NCBI GenBank assembly: GCA_913055905.1
Contig: CAJXLB010000007.1
Span: 64,188-128,187 of the forward strand
Source: an uncultured Winogradskyella sp.
GTDB taxonomy: Bacteria > Bacteroidota > Bacteroidia > Flavobacteriales > Flavobacteriaceae
DNA length: 64,000 bases
Direction: 5' to 3'
Part shown: positions 46,562 to 55,821 of the stretch, one piece after another
Position numbering within the stretch: the first letter of the stretch is position 1
Layout of the letters: each line of letters begins with the position of its first letter
Notes under the pieces: model-generated
Told to the model about the DNA's origin: nothing
The model's database searches: none
The model's input: only the letters and a program-made list of their open reading frames with translations
Position numbers and translations under genes: made by a program

Positions 46562-47593
46562 ATGAAAGTACTCTTTGCCCTTGCACTTCTTTTTGTAGGC
46601 TCCTGTTCTAACCTCAGGCATAGCGAAAGAATAGACAACCTAAAAAATAGCATTTCCTTTGAAGATGAGACCGTGGTGAACACCTACATAAATACCATTA
46701 CGGAAGAAGAGCTCAAGGAGCACGTGGAGGAGGTTTCGTCCGAAAAATATGAAGGCCGTAAAACTGGTGAGGAAGGTCATAATCAAATTTGCAATTATCT
46801 AAGGGAGTATTATAAATCTCAGAATATCAGTGCGCCCGAAACACATCCCGACTATTATCAAATAGTGCCCGAAAGTGTTTTACCTGAAGGAATTAAAGAC
46901 TCCCAAAACGTCATTGCATATATTGAAGGTGCAGAGTTTCCACGAGAATACGTTTATATCGCAGCCCATTCCGATCACGAAGGCATTATTAATGGAGAAA
47001 TTTATAACGGTGCCGATGATAATGGTTCTGGTACCGCTGCTGTTTTGGAAATGGCAGAAGCTTTTCAAGAAGCCGTGAACAACGGCTACAGGCCCAAGCG
47101 CTCTGTGGTATTCCTACATGTTACTGGAGAGGAAATAGGACTACATGGATCGAGATATTATACCGAAAATCCTATTTTTCCATTGGAACAAACCGTAACT
47201 ATGCTCAACATAGATATGATCGGTCGGGTTGACGATAGACATAAGACCAACGAAAACTATATCTATCTTATCGGTGCCGATAGGGTTAGTACTGAACTGC
47301 ATTACATTGCACAGGAAGCCAACAAGCAGTTCACTCAGTTAGAACTCGACTATAAATACAATGAAGAAAACGATATGAATCGCTATTTCTATCGTTCGGA
47401 TCAATACAATTTTGCCTTAAAGGGAATTCCTGTTATTTTCTTTTTTAACGGTGAGCACGAAGACTACACAAAACCCACTGATACAGTTGATAAAATAAAC
47501 TTTCCTCTACTAGCAAAACGCACTAAACTTATCTTTTCTATTGGTTGGTACCTAGCTAATTCAGACCAAAGGCTCAACCCAGAAATTATTTAA
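46562..47593 (+). CDS. M28 family peptidase-like lipoprotein lacking one zinc ligand
   Basis: 343 aa with lipobox 'VGSC'. Core M28 motifs 'AHSDHEG', 'GADDNGSG', 'TGEEIGLHGS' and 'NIDMIGR' are present. The final zinc-binding His, expected in 'DYHxxTD', is Thr303 ('HEDYTKPTD'), and the nearby 'RSDHYNF' reads 'RSDQYNF'. It has no PA domain, unlike its 527-aa neighbour, to which it is plainly homologous (identical runs such as 'FQEAVxNGxRPKRS'). It may be a degraded or repurposed copy, perhaps a peptide binder. Confidence 0.9.
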   Translation: MKVLFALALLFVGSCSNLRHSERIDNLKNSISFEDETVVNTYINTITEEELKEHVEEVSSEKYEGRKTGEEGHNQICNYLREYYKSQNISAPETHPDYYQIVPESVLPEGIKDSQNVIAYIEGAEFPREYVYIAAHSDHEGIINGEIYNGADDNGSGTAAVLEMAEAFQEAVNNGYRPKRSVVFLHVTGEEIGLHGSRYYTENPIFPLEQTVTMLNIDMIGRVDDRHKTNENYIYLIGADRVSTELHYIAQEANKQFTQLELDYKYNEENDMNRYFYRSDQYNFALKGIPVIFFFNGEHEDYTKPTDTVDKINFPLLAKRTKLIFSIGWYLANSDQRLNPEII

Positions 47594-47698
47594 GTTAAAT
47601 AGTGTTAAAAGCAATTTCCAGAGTGCATCAGGGCACATCTTATTTAGTATTTTTAGCTGATTTTAGCACAAATTAAAAAAACAAACCTATACACAACT

Positions 47699-49282
47699 AT
47701 GAAAAGACTAGTATACGTAACCCTTCTCAGTTTAACCTTAATAGCTTGTGGGGCGTCTTCCACTTCAACCTCAACTGCAACAAGTACCGCTGCTGTAAAA
47801 ACGGAAGTTAATCCAGCCGACTATGCCGCAACCATAACCGAAGCAGAATTAAAAACCATGCTGTACACGTATGCATCGGATGAATTTGAAGGACGAGATA
47901 CGGGAGAAAAAGGTCAGAAAATAGCTGTAGAATACTTAAAGAATCAATATGTTGAAATGGGCCTTGCCTCTCCTCTAGGTGATGATGATTATTTCCAGGA
48001 GGTTCCTTTAGAACGACAAAAAATTGGAGATGCTAGTATTTCCATTAATGGTGAAAAATTTAGCAGCTTTGAAGATCTCATTGTTTTAACAGCTTCTCAA
48101 AGTGAAGATGTAATCCTTGATAACCTAGTTTATGTTGGCTACGGAATAGATGCTGATAACTATTCTGATTATGATTCCGTAGACGTTAGAGGAAAAATGG
48201 TACTGGCCAAAGCTGGCGAACCTAAAGACGACAAGGGCAACTATGTAACTTCAGGAACTTCCGAGGAAACAAAATGGTCTAGTGGACGGCAGTCGCTATC
48301 AAGTAAAAGAGATGCTGCTATTGACAATGGCGCCAAAGGTCTAATTTATCTTGATGACGCTATGTTTTCCAGATATGCGCCTTTTTACAAGAGACGCGCA
48401 CAATCTGATGCGCCTGGAAGGATCTCCTTAAAAAGCAACACTCCAGACTTATTGAGACTTCTTATAAATGAAGATTTAGCTAAAGCGCTATATCCCAATA
48501 TTCTTGAAGATAACGAACCAAAATCCATCACTACGTCTGCAAAATTGAACATTGTAAACGCATCCCAGAAAGTGTCATCAGAAAATGTTGTAGCCTATAT
48601 TGAAGGAGCTGAAAAACCCAACGAAATAATTGTCATTTCAGCTCACCTCGACCATGTAGGTGTTGATAATGGAGAGGTTTACAATGGTGCAGATGACGAT
48701 GGCTCAGGTACGGTCGCTGTGGTTGAAATTGCAGAAGCCTTTCAAGAAGCTGTGAAAAATGGACATCGTCCTAAACGATCAATTCTATTTCTTCATGTAA
48801 CAGGCGAGGAAAGAGGTTTACTGGGCTCCAGACATTATACAGATAACGACCCAATTTTCCCTTTGGAAAATACCGTGGCCAATTTAAACATTGACATGAT
48901 TGGTAGAACTGATCCTGAACGTAAGGAAGGCGACAGAAATTATGTTTACCTTATCGGCAGTGACAAACTCAGTACCGATTTGCACACGATTTCGGAAGAG
49001 GTAAATTCAAAATATTGTAATGTGGAATTAGATTATACCTATAATGATGAGAATGACCCTAACCGATTCTACTACCGCTCAGACCATTACAACTTTGCAA
49101 AGAATAATATCCCAGTAATTTTCTATTTCAACGGTACCCATGCCGATTATCACAAGGCCACAGACACGCCAGATAAAATTGAGTACGACTTGTTAACCAA
49201 TAGAGCAAGGCTTGTGTTCCATACAGCATGGGAATTAGCCAATAGAGATGAAAGAATCAAGGTAGATAAGGCAACAGAATAA
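47699..49282 (+). CDS. M28 family metallopeptidase with PA domain, lipoprotein
   Basis: 527 aa, lipobox 'LIAC' then a Ser/Thr-rich spacer. A PA (protease-associated) domain inserts at about residues 125-290. The zinc sites are complete: 'AHLDHVG', 'GADDDGSG', 'TGEERGL', 'NIDMIGR' and His485 in 'HADYHKATD'. Zn aminopeptidase of the S. griseus/Aeromonas type, exposed on the cell surface or in the periplasm. Tandem with an inactive-looking copy 105 bp upstream. Ends before a strong terminator. Confidence 0.93.
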   Translation: MKRLVYVTLLSLTLIACGASSTSTSTATSTAAVKTEVNPADYAATITEAELKTMLYTYASDEFEGRDTGEKGQKIAVEYLKNQYVEMGLASPLGDDDYFQEVPLERQKIGDASISINGEKFSSFEDLIVLTASQSEDVILDNLVYVGYGIDADNYSDYDSVDVRGKMVLAKAGEPKDDKGNYVTSGTSEETKWSSGRQSLSSKRDAAIDNGAKGLIYLDDAMFSRYAPFYKRRAQSDAPGRISLKSNTPDLLRLLINEDLAKALYPNILEDNEPKSITTSAKLNIVNASQKVSSENVVAYIEGAEKPNEIIVISAHLDHVGVDNGEVYNGADDDGSGTVAVVEIAEAFQEAVKNGHRPKRSILFLHVTGEERGLLGSRHYTDNDPIFPLENTVANLNIDMIGRTDPERKEGDRNYVYLIGSDKLSTDLHTISEEVNSKYCNVELDYTYNDENDPNRFYYRSDHYNFAKNNIPVIFYFNGTHADYHKATDTPDKIEYDLLTNRARLVFHTAWELANRDERIKVDKATE

Positions 49283-49315
49283 AATTCCTCATAAACAATT
49301 CGTGCAAAAAAAGTA

Positions 49316-49348
49316 AAAAGTCCTTCTCTAGCAGAAGGACTTTTTTTT
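49316..49348 (+). terminator. Terminator after the M28 peptidase
   Basis: 12-bp perfect stem (49316-49327 with 49333-49344), five-base loop, then T run to 49348. Back to back with the tRNA-His terminator. Confidence 0.88.
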
Positions 49349-49352
49349 CCAC

Positions 49353-49381
49353 AAAAAAAGCCCTTCATTTCTGAAAGGCTT
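49353..49381 (-). terminator. Terminator after tRNA-His
   Basis: Stem of 10 bp with one G-T pair (49358-49367 with 49372-49381), four-base loop. On the minus strand it is followed by T7. It ends the tRNA-His transcript. Confidence 0.8.
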
Positions 49382-49391
49382 GGTCTTTTTG

Positions 49392-49466
49392 GGTGGAAGA
49401 TCGGTCTCGAACCGACGACCTCCTGAACCACAATCAGGCGCTCTAACCAACTGAGCTACAACCACC
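49392..49466 (-). tRNA. tRNA-His (anticodon GUG)
   Basis: 75 nt with the extra G-1 pairing C73. Anticodon GTG in the loop TTGTGGT, D-arm AGCTCAGTTGGTTAGAGC and T-loop TTCGAGA are clear. In the acceptor stem, positions 5:68 and 6:67 are U-U mismatches. CCA not encoded. Confidence 0.93.
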
Positions 49467-49668
49467 ATTTTAATTAGGATTGCAAATGTAAAATAAATCG
49501 TTTCGTTTACAAAACGTTTTTTTAATTATTGCGTCCTTAGCGCTATTTTTAGATTAAAAAACTTATCAAACTACAACGTTATAGTAAGCCAATAGTATGC
49601 CAGTAATCGAGTTTTTCATGGAATATTTCATAAAAATTGCAATATTTAAGCATCTAACTAAATCAAAC

Positions 49669-52600
49669 ATGCGCTTCTTTATTTTTAAAATCTTACTGCT
49701 CTTTGTGTCTTGTACAGCAATGGCACAAGTGCACACGTCTTACTTATGGCATTTACAGCAGCCCATTTATTGGCCTGACAAAAGCATAGACAACCCATTG
49801 GAATATCAAAAAGTATGGGAATCCTATCAGTTAAAACAAAATGGAGGCAATATCTATGCTGATGGATTGGCTCACCCCTTAAATGATTTGTTCGATATCT
49901 TCAGTAAACCAGACCGTGTTAATGTCTACCAGTGGGAAGCGAGAAATTCAATTAATGCTATTTCAAATTTACCCGAAGCTGGCGCACAAGTAAATTATGG
50001 CGCCTGTTTAATTGAAAACATACAATCGCTATCAGATGCTGGCCAATGGGGTTATGTTCCTAATTGGACGCAATGGGTCATAGAAGCCCAAAATTGGCAA
50101 ACCTCAGGTGGATTTCCAAGAATGGATGTTACTGGATTTACGTGGCATCATGCCCTTTCACCTTTGGTTAGTGACCGCGTTTTAAAGAAAGAAATTCAAG
50201 GCCATAGGCATATAGTGGAAAACTATTTCAATGGCACGTACTCCAATGGCTATTGGCCTGCAGAATGCTCCTTCTCCGAGCGTATTATACAGGTACTGGT
50301 TGAAGAAGGTTTCGAGTGGACTGTCATTGCCAACAGTCATTTGGCAAGGACTTTGAACGATTATCCAGCCTCATTTGGAACGTCTGGAATAAATACCAAT
50401 CCACCAAATTTGGCCGATAAGGTTCCAAATAATGGCGTGAATTGGTGGAGTGGACAAATCGATGGCCGCGGTGGTACCTTTGCAGCTCCTTACAGTTATC
50501 AAGCCCATAAAGCAAAATACGTAAACCCAGAAACAGGACAGGAGTATAAGATTACCGTAGTTCCAATGGCGGACTTACTGAGTTATAAAGATGGGTTTTC
50601 TGAGCAAGGCACGGAAGATATTGATACTAATATTGCACCTTTTGAAGACCCAAACCATCCATCATTGGTGCTTTTGGCACACGATGGCGATAATGCCTGG
50701 GGCGGTGGTGCAAGTTACTACCAGAGTGCTGTACCTAACTTTTCTAATGCTGCCGCTAGCCAAGGCTACACGCCTACTACGGTTCAACAATTCCTTAATG
50801 ATCATCCGGTTCCAGAAAGTGATGTCGTTAAGGTTGAAGATGGCTCTTGGGTAAATGCTGAAAATGATTGGGGCAGTCCACAGTTTATCAATTGGTTATG
50901 GCCTATGTACACACAAGATTTTGAATTTGACCCTAATGGTTGGACAGAAGATGCAAGAAACTGGGCGGTTCTTACCGCAGCTGAAAATTTTGTGATTATG
51001 GCCGAAGATCTAGAGGGTTCAACCGATATAGAAGACATTGTCAATCCGTCCGCAACGGCATCAGATGCTGAGCTAGCATGGCACGCCCTTTTACCAGGAT
51101 ACACCAGTGGTTACATGTACTATGGTAAGAGTATCGATATGGAAATAAAACAAACCATTGCAGCCAATAATGCCGTAGATTACGCTGAACAGGTGATTAA
51201 TAGTAATGCAGGAATTGACAATACACCGCCTTCGGTTTTCATTCCGCAGCGCTATCCCTATAACCCAGGTGAGATTGGCTTTGGCCCAACCTATGGATAT
51301 CAACAACATCTAAACACCGCAGATTTTACGGTTTGGACCTTTGCTTTTGATGTTAGCGGAATTGCTTCGGCAGAATTAAAATACCGTGTGGATAACGATG
51401 GACAAAACCCTTTGAATAACAACGACAATGAAACCTATGCTGGAGGTCCTTCGGTTGGTGACTGGCAAACACTGAGCATGACAGAACGCATTTTCCCTAA
51501 AACAAATATTACCAATGATCCGGAAATCGATTTCTTCGTACTTCCAGATTATATAGCTAATGAATATTACGCCAAAATTGAAGGCCTTTCTGAAGTTTTG
51601 GTAGATTATTACGTTGAATTTACTGATACCAACGGAAATGTGGAAAGGTCGAAAATCCAGCATGTTTGGGTTGGAGAAAATCTCAATGTTAATCCAACCA
51701 TTGCCTTTACGCCTGAAGACAACTATTCTGCTGACCCATTGGATGTGACCATTACAGCCACCGATTCAACGGACCCCTCACCTATCATTTATTATACCAC
51801 AGATGGTAGTGAACCGACCTTAAGTTCTACTAATGCAGTTAGTACAACTACTTTAAATATTACAGAAACAACAACGTTTAAGGCATTTGCACAAGATATA
51901 GACGGCAATATCTCAGACACAGTAACTAAAACTTATTTTATTGGTGACATAGATGGTTTTACAGTGTACTTTAAACCACCTAGCTCTTGGACCACTAGCC
52001 CAAAAATTTATTATTGGGATACACAACCTCAAGGTGTTTTGGCAGACGCCACGTGGCCAGGCGTGGATATGACACCGTATTGTGATGGCTGGTATAGTTT
52101 CACCTTTTCGGGTGTAAGCTCAACCAATCTCATTTTTAATGATGGTACCGGGACCCAATCCCCAGATTTAGTTGCAAATTCTGATTCTTATTACGATTGG
52201 GATTCAGCGTCATGGGTGAGCAACCCAGATATAAATTCACCTTGCTTAAGTATTTCACCTCCTGGAGGCACCTATCCTATTGGAACTTCCATAGAGGTTA
52301 TAATTGAAGTTGAAAACGCGACAATTTTCTATACCACAGACGGCTCTGAACCCACAACCTCAAGTGCTTCTGCAACTAATAGCGTGATCATACCTATAAG
52401 TTCAAACACTACCATTAAGGCCTTTGCCCAAGATGGACAAAACACGTCTGAAATAATAACCGAAGTCTATGAGTTTACAGATGTCAACACCATAACGGTT
52501 TTCTTTAGACCTCCTTCAGATTGGAGCGTTACACCTAATGTATACTGGTGGAATGCAGCTCCAACAGGAACTTTGTCCGACGGGACTTGGCCAGGTGTTC

Positions 52601-53007
52601 CAATGGAGGTTCATGATAGTGAATGGTACAAGTACACCTTCAGCGACATTACTAGTATTAACGTTATTTTTAATAATGGAAATGGAGGCGTTGGAACAAA
52701 TCAAACACCAGATGTGGTAAATATTACTGAAGATTTATGGTATGATTGGTTTCAAGGTGTTTTATCTACAGAAACCGTTGAAAATGAGCAGCTGAATGTT
52801 TATCCCAATCCTGCCAAGTCTTACATTAGACTGGACGGAAATACCTCTTTTGATTATTATAATATCTACGATAGCTTAGGAAGAGTTGTTTTGTCAGGTC
52901 CATTGGCAGATAATCAAATAAATGTTACCCACCTAACTAAAGGAAGCTACATTTTACAGCTATTGAATAACGAAGGCGTTTCTAAAACAGTGAAATTCTT
53001 GAAGTAA
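49669..53007 (+). CDS. Secreted GH57-type glycosidase with CBM26 modules and T9SS tail
   Basis: 1112 aa from the ATG at 49669 (upstream in-frame codons do not belong), signal peptide ending 'CTAMAQ'. A GH57-like catalytic domain fills about 25-560: 'YLWHLQQPIYWP' start, candidate nucleophile Glu199 in 'WPAECSF', candidate Asp in 'HDGDNAW' (339-341). Then a chitobiase-type C-terminal repeat (about 673-755), CBM26 starch-binding (about 764-850), a second repeat (864-940), a second CBM26 (942-1030) and a T9SS sorting domain (1038-1112). Probably a surface or released alpha-glucan enzyme. GH57 enzymes are more often intracellular, so this arrangement is notable. Confidence 0.88.
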   Translation: MRFFIFKILLLFVSCTAMAQVHTSYLWHLQQPIYWPDKSIDNPLEYQKVWESYQLKQNGGNIYADGLAHPLNDLFDIFSKPDRVNVYQWEARNSINAISNLPEAGAQVNYGACLIENIQSLSDAGQWGYVPNWTQWVIEAQNWQTSGGFPRMDVTGFTWHHALSPLVSDRVLKKEIQGHRHIVENYFNGTYSNGYWPAECSFSERIIQVLVEEGFEWTVIANSHLARTLNDYPASFGTSGINTNPPNLADKVPNNGVNWWSGQIDGRGGTFAAPYSYQAHKAKYVNPETGQEYKITVVPMADLLSYKDGFSEQGTEDIDTNIAPFEDPNHPSLVLLAHDGDNAWGGGASYYQSAVPNFSNAAASQGYTPTTVQQFLNDHPVPESDVVKVEDGSWVNAENDWGSPQFINWLWPMYTQDFEFDPNGWTEDARNWAVLTAAENFVIMAEDLEGSTDIEDIVNPSATASDAELAWHALLPGYTSGYMYYGKSIDMEIKQTIAANNAVDYAEQVINSNAGIDNTPPSVFIPQRYPYNPGEIGFGPTYGYQQHLNTADFTVWTFAFDVSGIASAELKYRVDNDGQNPLNNNDNETYAGGPSVGDWQTLSMTERIFPKTNITNDPEIDFFVLPDYIANEYYAKIEGLSEVLVDYYVEFTDTNGNVERSKIQHVWVGENLNVNPTIAFTPEDNYSADPLDVTITATDSTDPSPIIYYTTDGSEPTLSSTNAVSTTTLNITETTTFKAFAQDIDGNISDTVTKTYFIGDIDGFTVYFKPPSSWTTSPKIYYWDTQPQGVLADATWPGVDMTPYCDGWYSFTFSGVSSTNLIFNDGTGTQSPDLVANSDSYYDWDSASWVSNPDINSPCLSISPPGGTYPIGTSIEVIIEVENATIFYTTDGSEPTTSSASATNSVIIPISSNTTIKAFAQDGQNTSEIITEVYEFTDVNTITVFFRPPSDWSVTPNVYWWNAAPTGTLSDGTWPGVPMEVHDSEWYKYTFSDITSINVIFNNGNGGVGTNQTPDVVNITEDLWYDWFQGVLSTETVENEQLNVYPNPAKSYIRLDGNTSFDYYNIYDSLGRVVLSGPLADNQINVTHLTKGSYILQLLNNEGVSKTVKFLK

Positions 53008-53009
53008 GA

Positions 53010-53732
53010 CTAGAGTAAATCAAATAAAGAATCCACAGCAGGATAACGCTCTACGGTAAAGCCTTCGCCATGTTCTTTGCCAATAAGACGCCCTAGGTTT
53101 CTTGCGCGATAGTAAACACTATCCGTAAAGTTTTTGCTCGAAATAGGTGTTTCCGGTTCTTTACTCTTTGGATCATAAAACTGGGTTTTATATGCAAGTA
53201 CCGCTTTCATTTTTTGATCCATAAAACCTGTAACATCAACGACAACATCTGGCTCCAAATCTTTCCACTGAATGTAGTGATAAACAGCTTTAGGTCGCCA
53301 TGGCTCCTGCCAACCATCCACATCTTCATGTTTGGTATCAATTTTTAACAATCCGCTTAAAAAGCAAGCATCACTAACCAGTTTACTTCCTTTAGCATGA
53401 TCGATATGACGATCTTCTATGGCGTTACATATTACTATTTCTGGGCGATGAAGACGAATCATTTTAATAAGCTCCAGCTGATGGGTTCGGTCATTGACAA
53501 AAAAACCATCAGCAAACTCCATATTAGACCTAAGACTTACACCAAGGATTTCGGCAGCAGCTGTCGCCTCCTCATCTCGTATTTCAGCCGTACCGCGTGT
53601 ACCCAACTCGCCACGCGTTAGATCGATGATTCCAACCTTTTTACCTCTTGCTATTTCTTTTGCAAGTGTGGCACCACAACCTAACTCTACATCATCTGGA
53701 TGAGATCCTATAGCTAAAATATCTAGTTTCAT
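53010..53732 (-). CDS. bshB1: Bacillithiol biosynthesis deacetylase BshB1
   Basis: 240 aa, PIG-L/LmbE family zinc deacetylase that removes acetyl from GlcNAc-malate in the bacillithiol pathway. The zinc motif 'GSHPDDVELGCGATL' opens it, 'DLTRGELGTRGT' and 'DRHIDHAKGS' complete the site, and 'GRLIGKEHGEGF' is a BshB1-type C-terminal. bshA and bshC are not in this window. Converges with the GH57 gene with two bases between stops. A -7 element is 24 bp upstream. Confidence 0.94.
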   Translation of the reverse strand: MKLDILAIGSHPDDVELGCGATLAKEIARGKKVGIIDLTRGELGTRGTAEIRDEEATAAAEILGVSLRSNMEFADGFFVNDRTHQLELIKMIRLHRPEIVICNAIEDRHIDHAKGSKLVSDACFLSGLLKIDTKHEDVDGWQEPWRPKAVYHYIQWKDLEPDVVVDVTGFMDQKMKAVLAYKTQFYDPKSKEPETPISSKNFTDSVYYRARNLGRLIGKEHGEGFTVERYPAVDSLFDLL

Positions 53733-53756
53733 AGAATTTCAGAATTTTTACGTTGT

Positions 53757-53764
53757 CAAAAATA
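53757..53764 (-). promoter_or_regulatory. Bacteroidota -7 promoter element for bshB1
   Basis: Reads TATTTTTG on the minus strand, matching TAnnTTTG, 24 bases upstream of the bshB1 ATG (53732). No clear -33 element. Confidence 0.4.
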
Positions 53765-53951
53765 TTAAAAAGCGAACAGATTGCCTCATACTTTCAAATA
53801 CGCAAACGCTTTCGTTCGAATTATTTTAGCTAAACCGCTCTAAAACCCTTATTTTATTGAAAAATCCCTAAATCCAACAAAGCATGACATTAATCATAAT
53901 AATTGGCTTATATGGTAAGTAATTTTATATCAATTTAAAACAACAGCGTTT

Positions 53952-55790
53952 ATGGGCTTAATGCTCACTATTCTCACCATTACTATTTTACTCTTCATTT
54001 GGGGAAAATTTACACCAGACATCATAGCTCTATTGTCTATGTTGAGCTTGTTTGCCTTTGGCATTTTAAACCTTAGTGAAACATTAAGTGGGTTTAGCAA
54101 TCCCACGGTAATTATGATCGCGGCACTTTTTATCATCGGTGAAGGCTTATCGCAAACAGGTTGGACCGCAAGAGCAGGAGAAAAATTTATGGAACTTGCC
54201 GGTAAAAGCACAACACGGTTATTGCTTATAACAACCTTGGGGTCGGGCTTACTATCTGGTGTGGTAAGTAATACAGGAACTGTTGCTACCTTAATGCCAG
54301 TAACAATCTCATCTGCCTGGAGTATTGGAACTCTACCTTCTAAATTACTTATGCCTGTAGCCTTCGGCTCAAATACTGGAGGACTTTTAACCTTAACGGG
54401 AACACCTCCTAACATCATTGTAAATAATACGATGTTGGAAAGTGGCTTAGAAGGATTTTCGTTTTTTGAATTTGGTTTGATAGGACTCCCCTTATTGATT
54501 ATTACGCTGATTTACTTCAAGTATATTGGCTATAGATTACTTCCTAGCAACAAAACCAACAATAAACCTGTTGACATTAGTACGACTTTGCACAAATGGA
54601 TTGAAGCCTACAAAGTGGATGATGACTATTATAGATTGCGGGTCCGTTCTGTATCACCACTTCTAAACACCAAAATTGGCGATTGGAATTTTGAAACGGA
54701 ACATCATGTTTCGATTCTAAGAATTAAAAGAAGACACCCAAACCGTTTAAAAGGCAACGAACCCTTTATAGAACTTCCAAATGATGAGACGCAATTCATG
54801 TATCATGATATTATCACGGTAAAAGGAAGTACTGAAGCCATAAATGCCTTGATGATAAAATTTAGACTAGGTCTTCTTCCCTTAGAGCCTATTGCAGACG
54901 AGCTCCGCAACAATCTCATAAATCAAGAAGTTGGTATGACAGAGATAATCGTTACGCCTAAATCCGTTCTTGTTGATCGAAAAGTTAGAATAGGACGATT
55001 CTTTAAACGCTTTGGTGTTCAATTGATGGCCGCTTCACGAAATAACGTTCCATTAACACAACGTGAAATCACCGTAAAAGCTGGAGATGCTTTTCTGGTA
55101 AGAGGAATTTGGAGTGATATAGAACAGTTAAAAGACCATTATGAAAACTTGGTAATTATTGGAAGTCCCGAAGGAATTGCCAAAACGGTTACCAACCTAA
55201 CCTATAAATCATACATTGCCTTAGGTGCCTTGATCTTAATGATTTTACTCCTTGTCTTGGATGTGGTACCTGGAGCTATAGCCGCCATGATTGCCGCAGG
55301 TATTATACTCATTACAGGATGTGTTCCTATTTCCAAAGCCTACAACGGTATAAGCTGGATCAGCGTAATAATGATTGCCGCAATGATTCCAATGGGATTA
55401 GCACTTCAAAAAACAGGTACAGCAGAACTTATAGCCAATGGACTCGTAACGTCACTCGGTAGTTTACATCCTGTTGTATTACTAGCAGGTGTTTTCCTGT
55501 TGACAACAACCTTTAGCCAAGTTATTAATAATTCGGCAACCGCTGTTCTTATGGCTCCTATAGTTATTATAGCTGCAAATAGCCTAGACATATCTGCCGC
55601 CCCATTTATGATTGCAGTGGCCATAAGTGCATCCACGGCATTTCTAACGCCAGTTGGTACCACTACCAATGCTATGGTAATGACCGCAGGGGCTTATAAA
55701 TTTAAGGATTACCTAAAAGTAGGAGCGCCATTACTCCTACTCTTTTTAGTAACGACATTAGTCTTAGTACCAATAATATGGCCTTTTTAG
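53952..55790 (+). CDS. SLC13-type permease with RCK_C (TrkA-C) domains
   Basis: 612 aa, 11-12 membrane segments. The first half ('FSNPTVIMIAALFIIGEGL') is followed by two cytoplasmic RCK_C/TrkA-C regions (about 210-290 and 300-390), then the second half with 'ATAVLMAPIVIIAA' and 'TTTNAMVMTAGAYKFKDY'. 'SNTGTVATLMPV' matches the sodium/substrate hairpin of DASS carriers. It may carry dicarboxylates or sulfate. It is 31 bases ahead of PEP carboxykinase, which fits a C4-acid supply role (inference). Confidence 0.9.
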   Translation: MGLMLTILTITILLFIWGKFTPDIIALLSMLSLFAFGILNLSETLSGFSNPTVIMIAALFIIGEGLSQTGWTARAGEKFMELAGKSTTRLLLITTLGSGLLSGVVSNTGTVATLMPVTISSAWSIGTLPSKLLMPVAFGSNTGGLLTLTGTPPNIIVNNTMLESGLEGFSFFEFGLIGLPLLIITLIYFKYIGYRLLPSNKTNNKPVDISTTLHKWIEAYKVDDDYYRLRVRSVSPLLNTKIGDWNFETEHHVSILRIKRRHPNRLKGNEPFIELPNDETQFMYHDIITVKGSTEAINALMIKFRLGLLPLEPIADELRNNLINQEVGMTEIIVTPKSVLVDRKVRIGRFFKRFGVQLMAASRNNVPLTQREITVKAGDAFLVRGIWSDIEQLKDHYENLVIIGSPEGIAKTVTNLTYKSYIALGALILMILLLVLDVVPGAIAAMIAAGIILITGCVPISKAYNGISWISVIMIAAMIPMGLALQKTGTAELIANGLVTSLGSLHPVVLLAGVFLLTTTFSQVINNSATAVLMAPIVIIAANSLDISAAPFMIAVAISASTAFLTPVGTTTNAMVMTAGAYKFKDYLKVGAPLLLLFLVTTLVLVPIIWPF

Positions 55791-55821
55791 AATTAAAGAA
55801 TGAATAAAAAAAGTTTAACTC

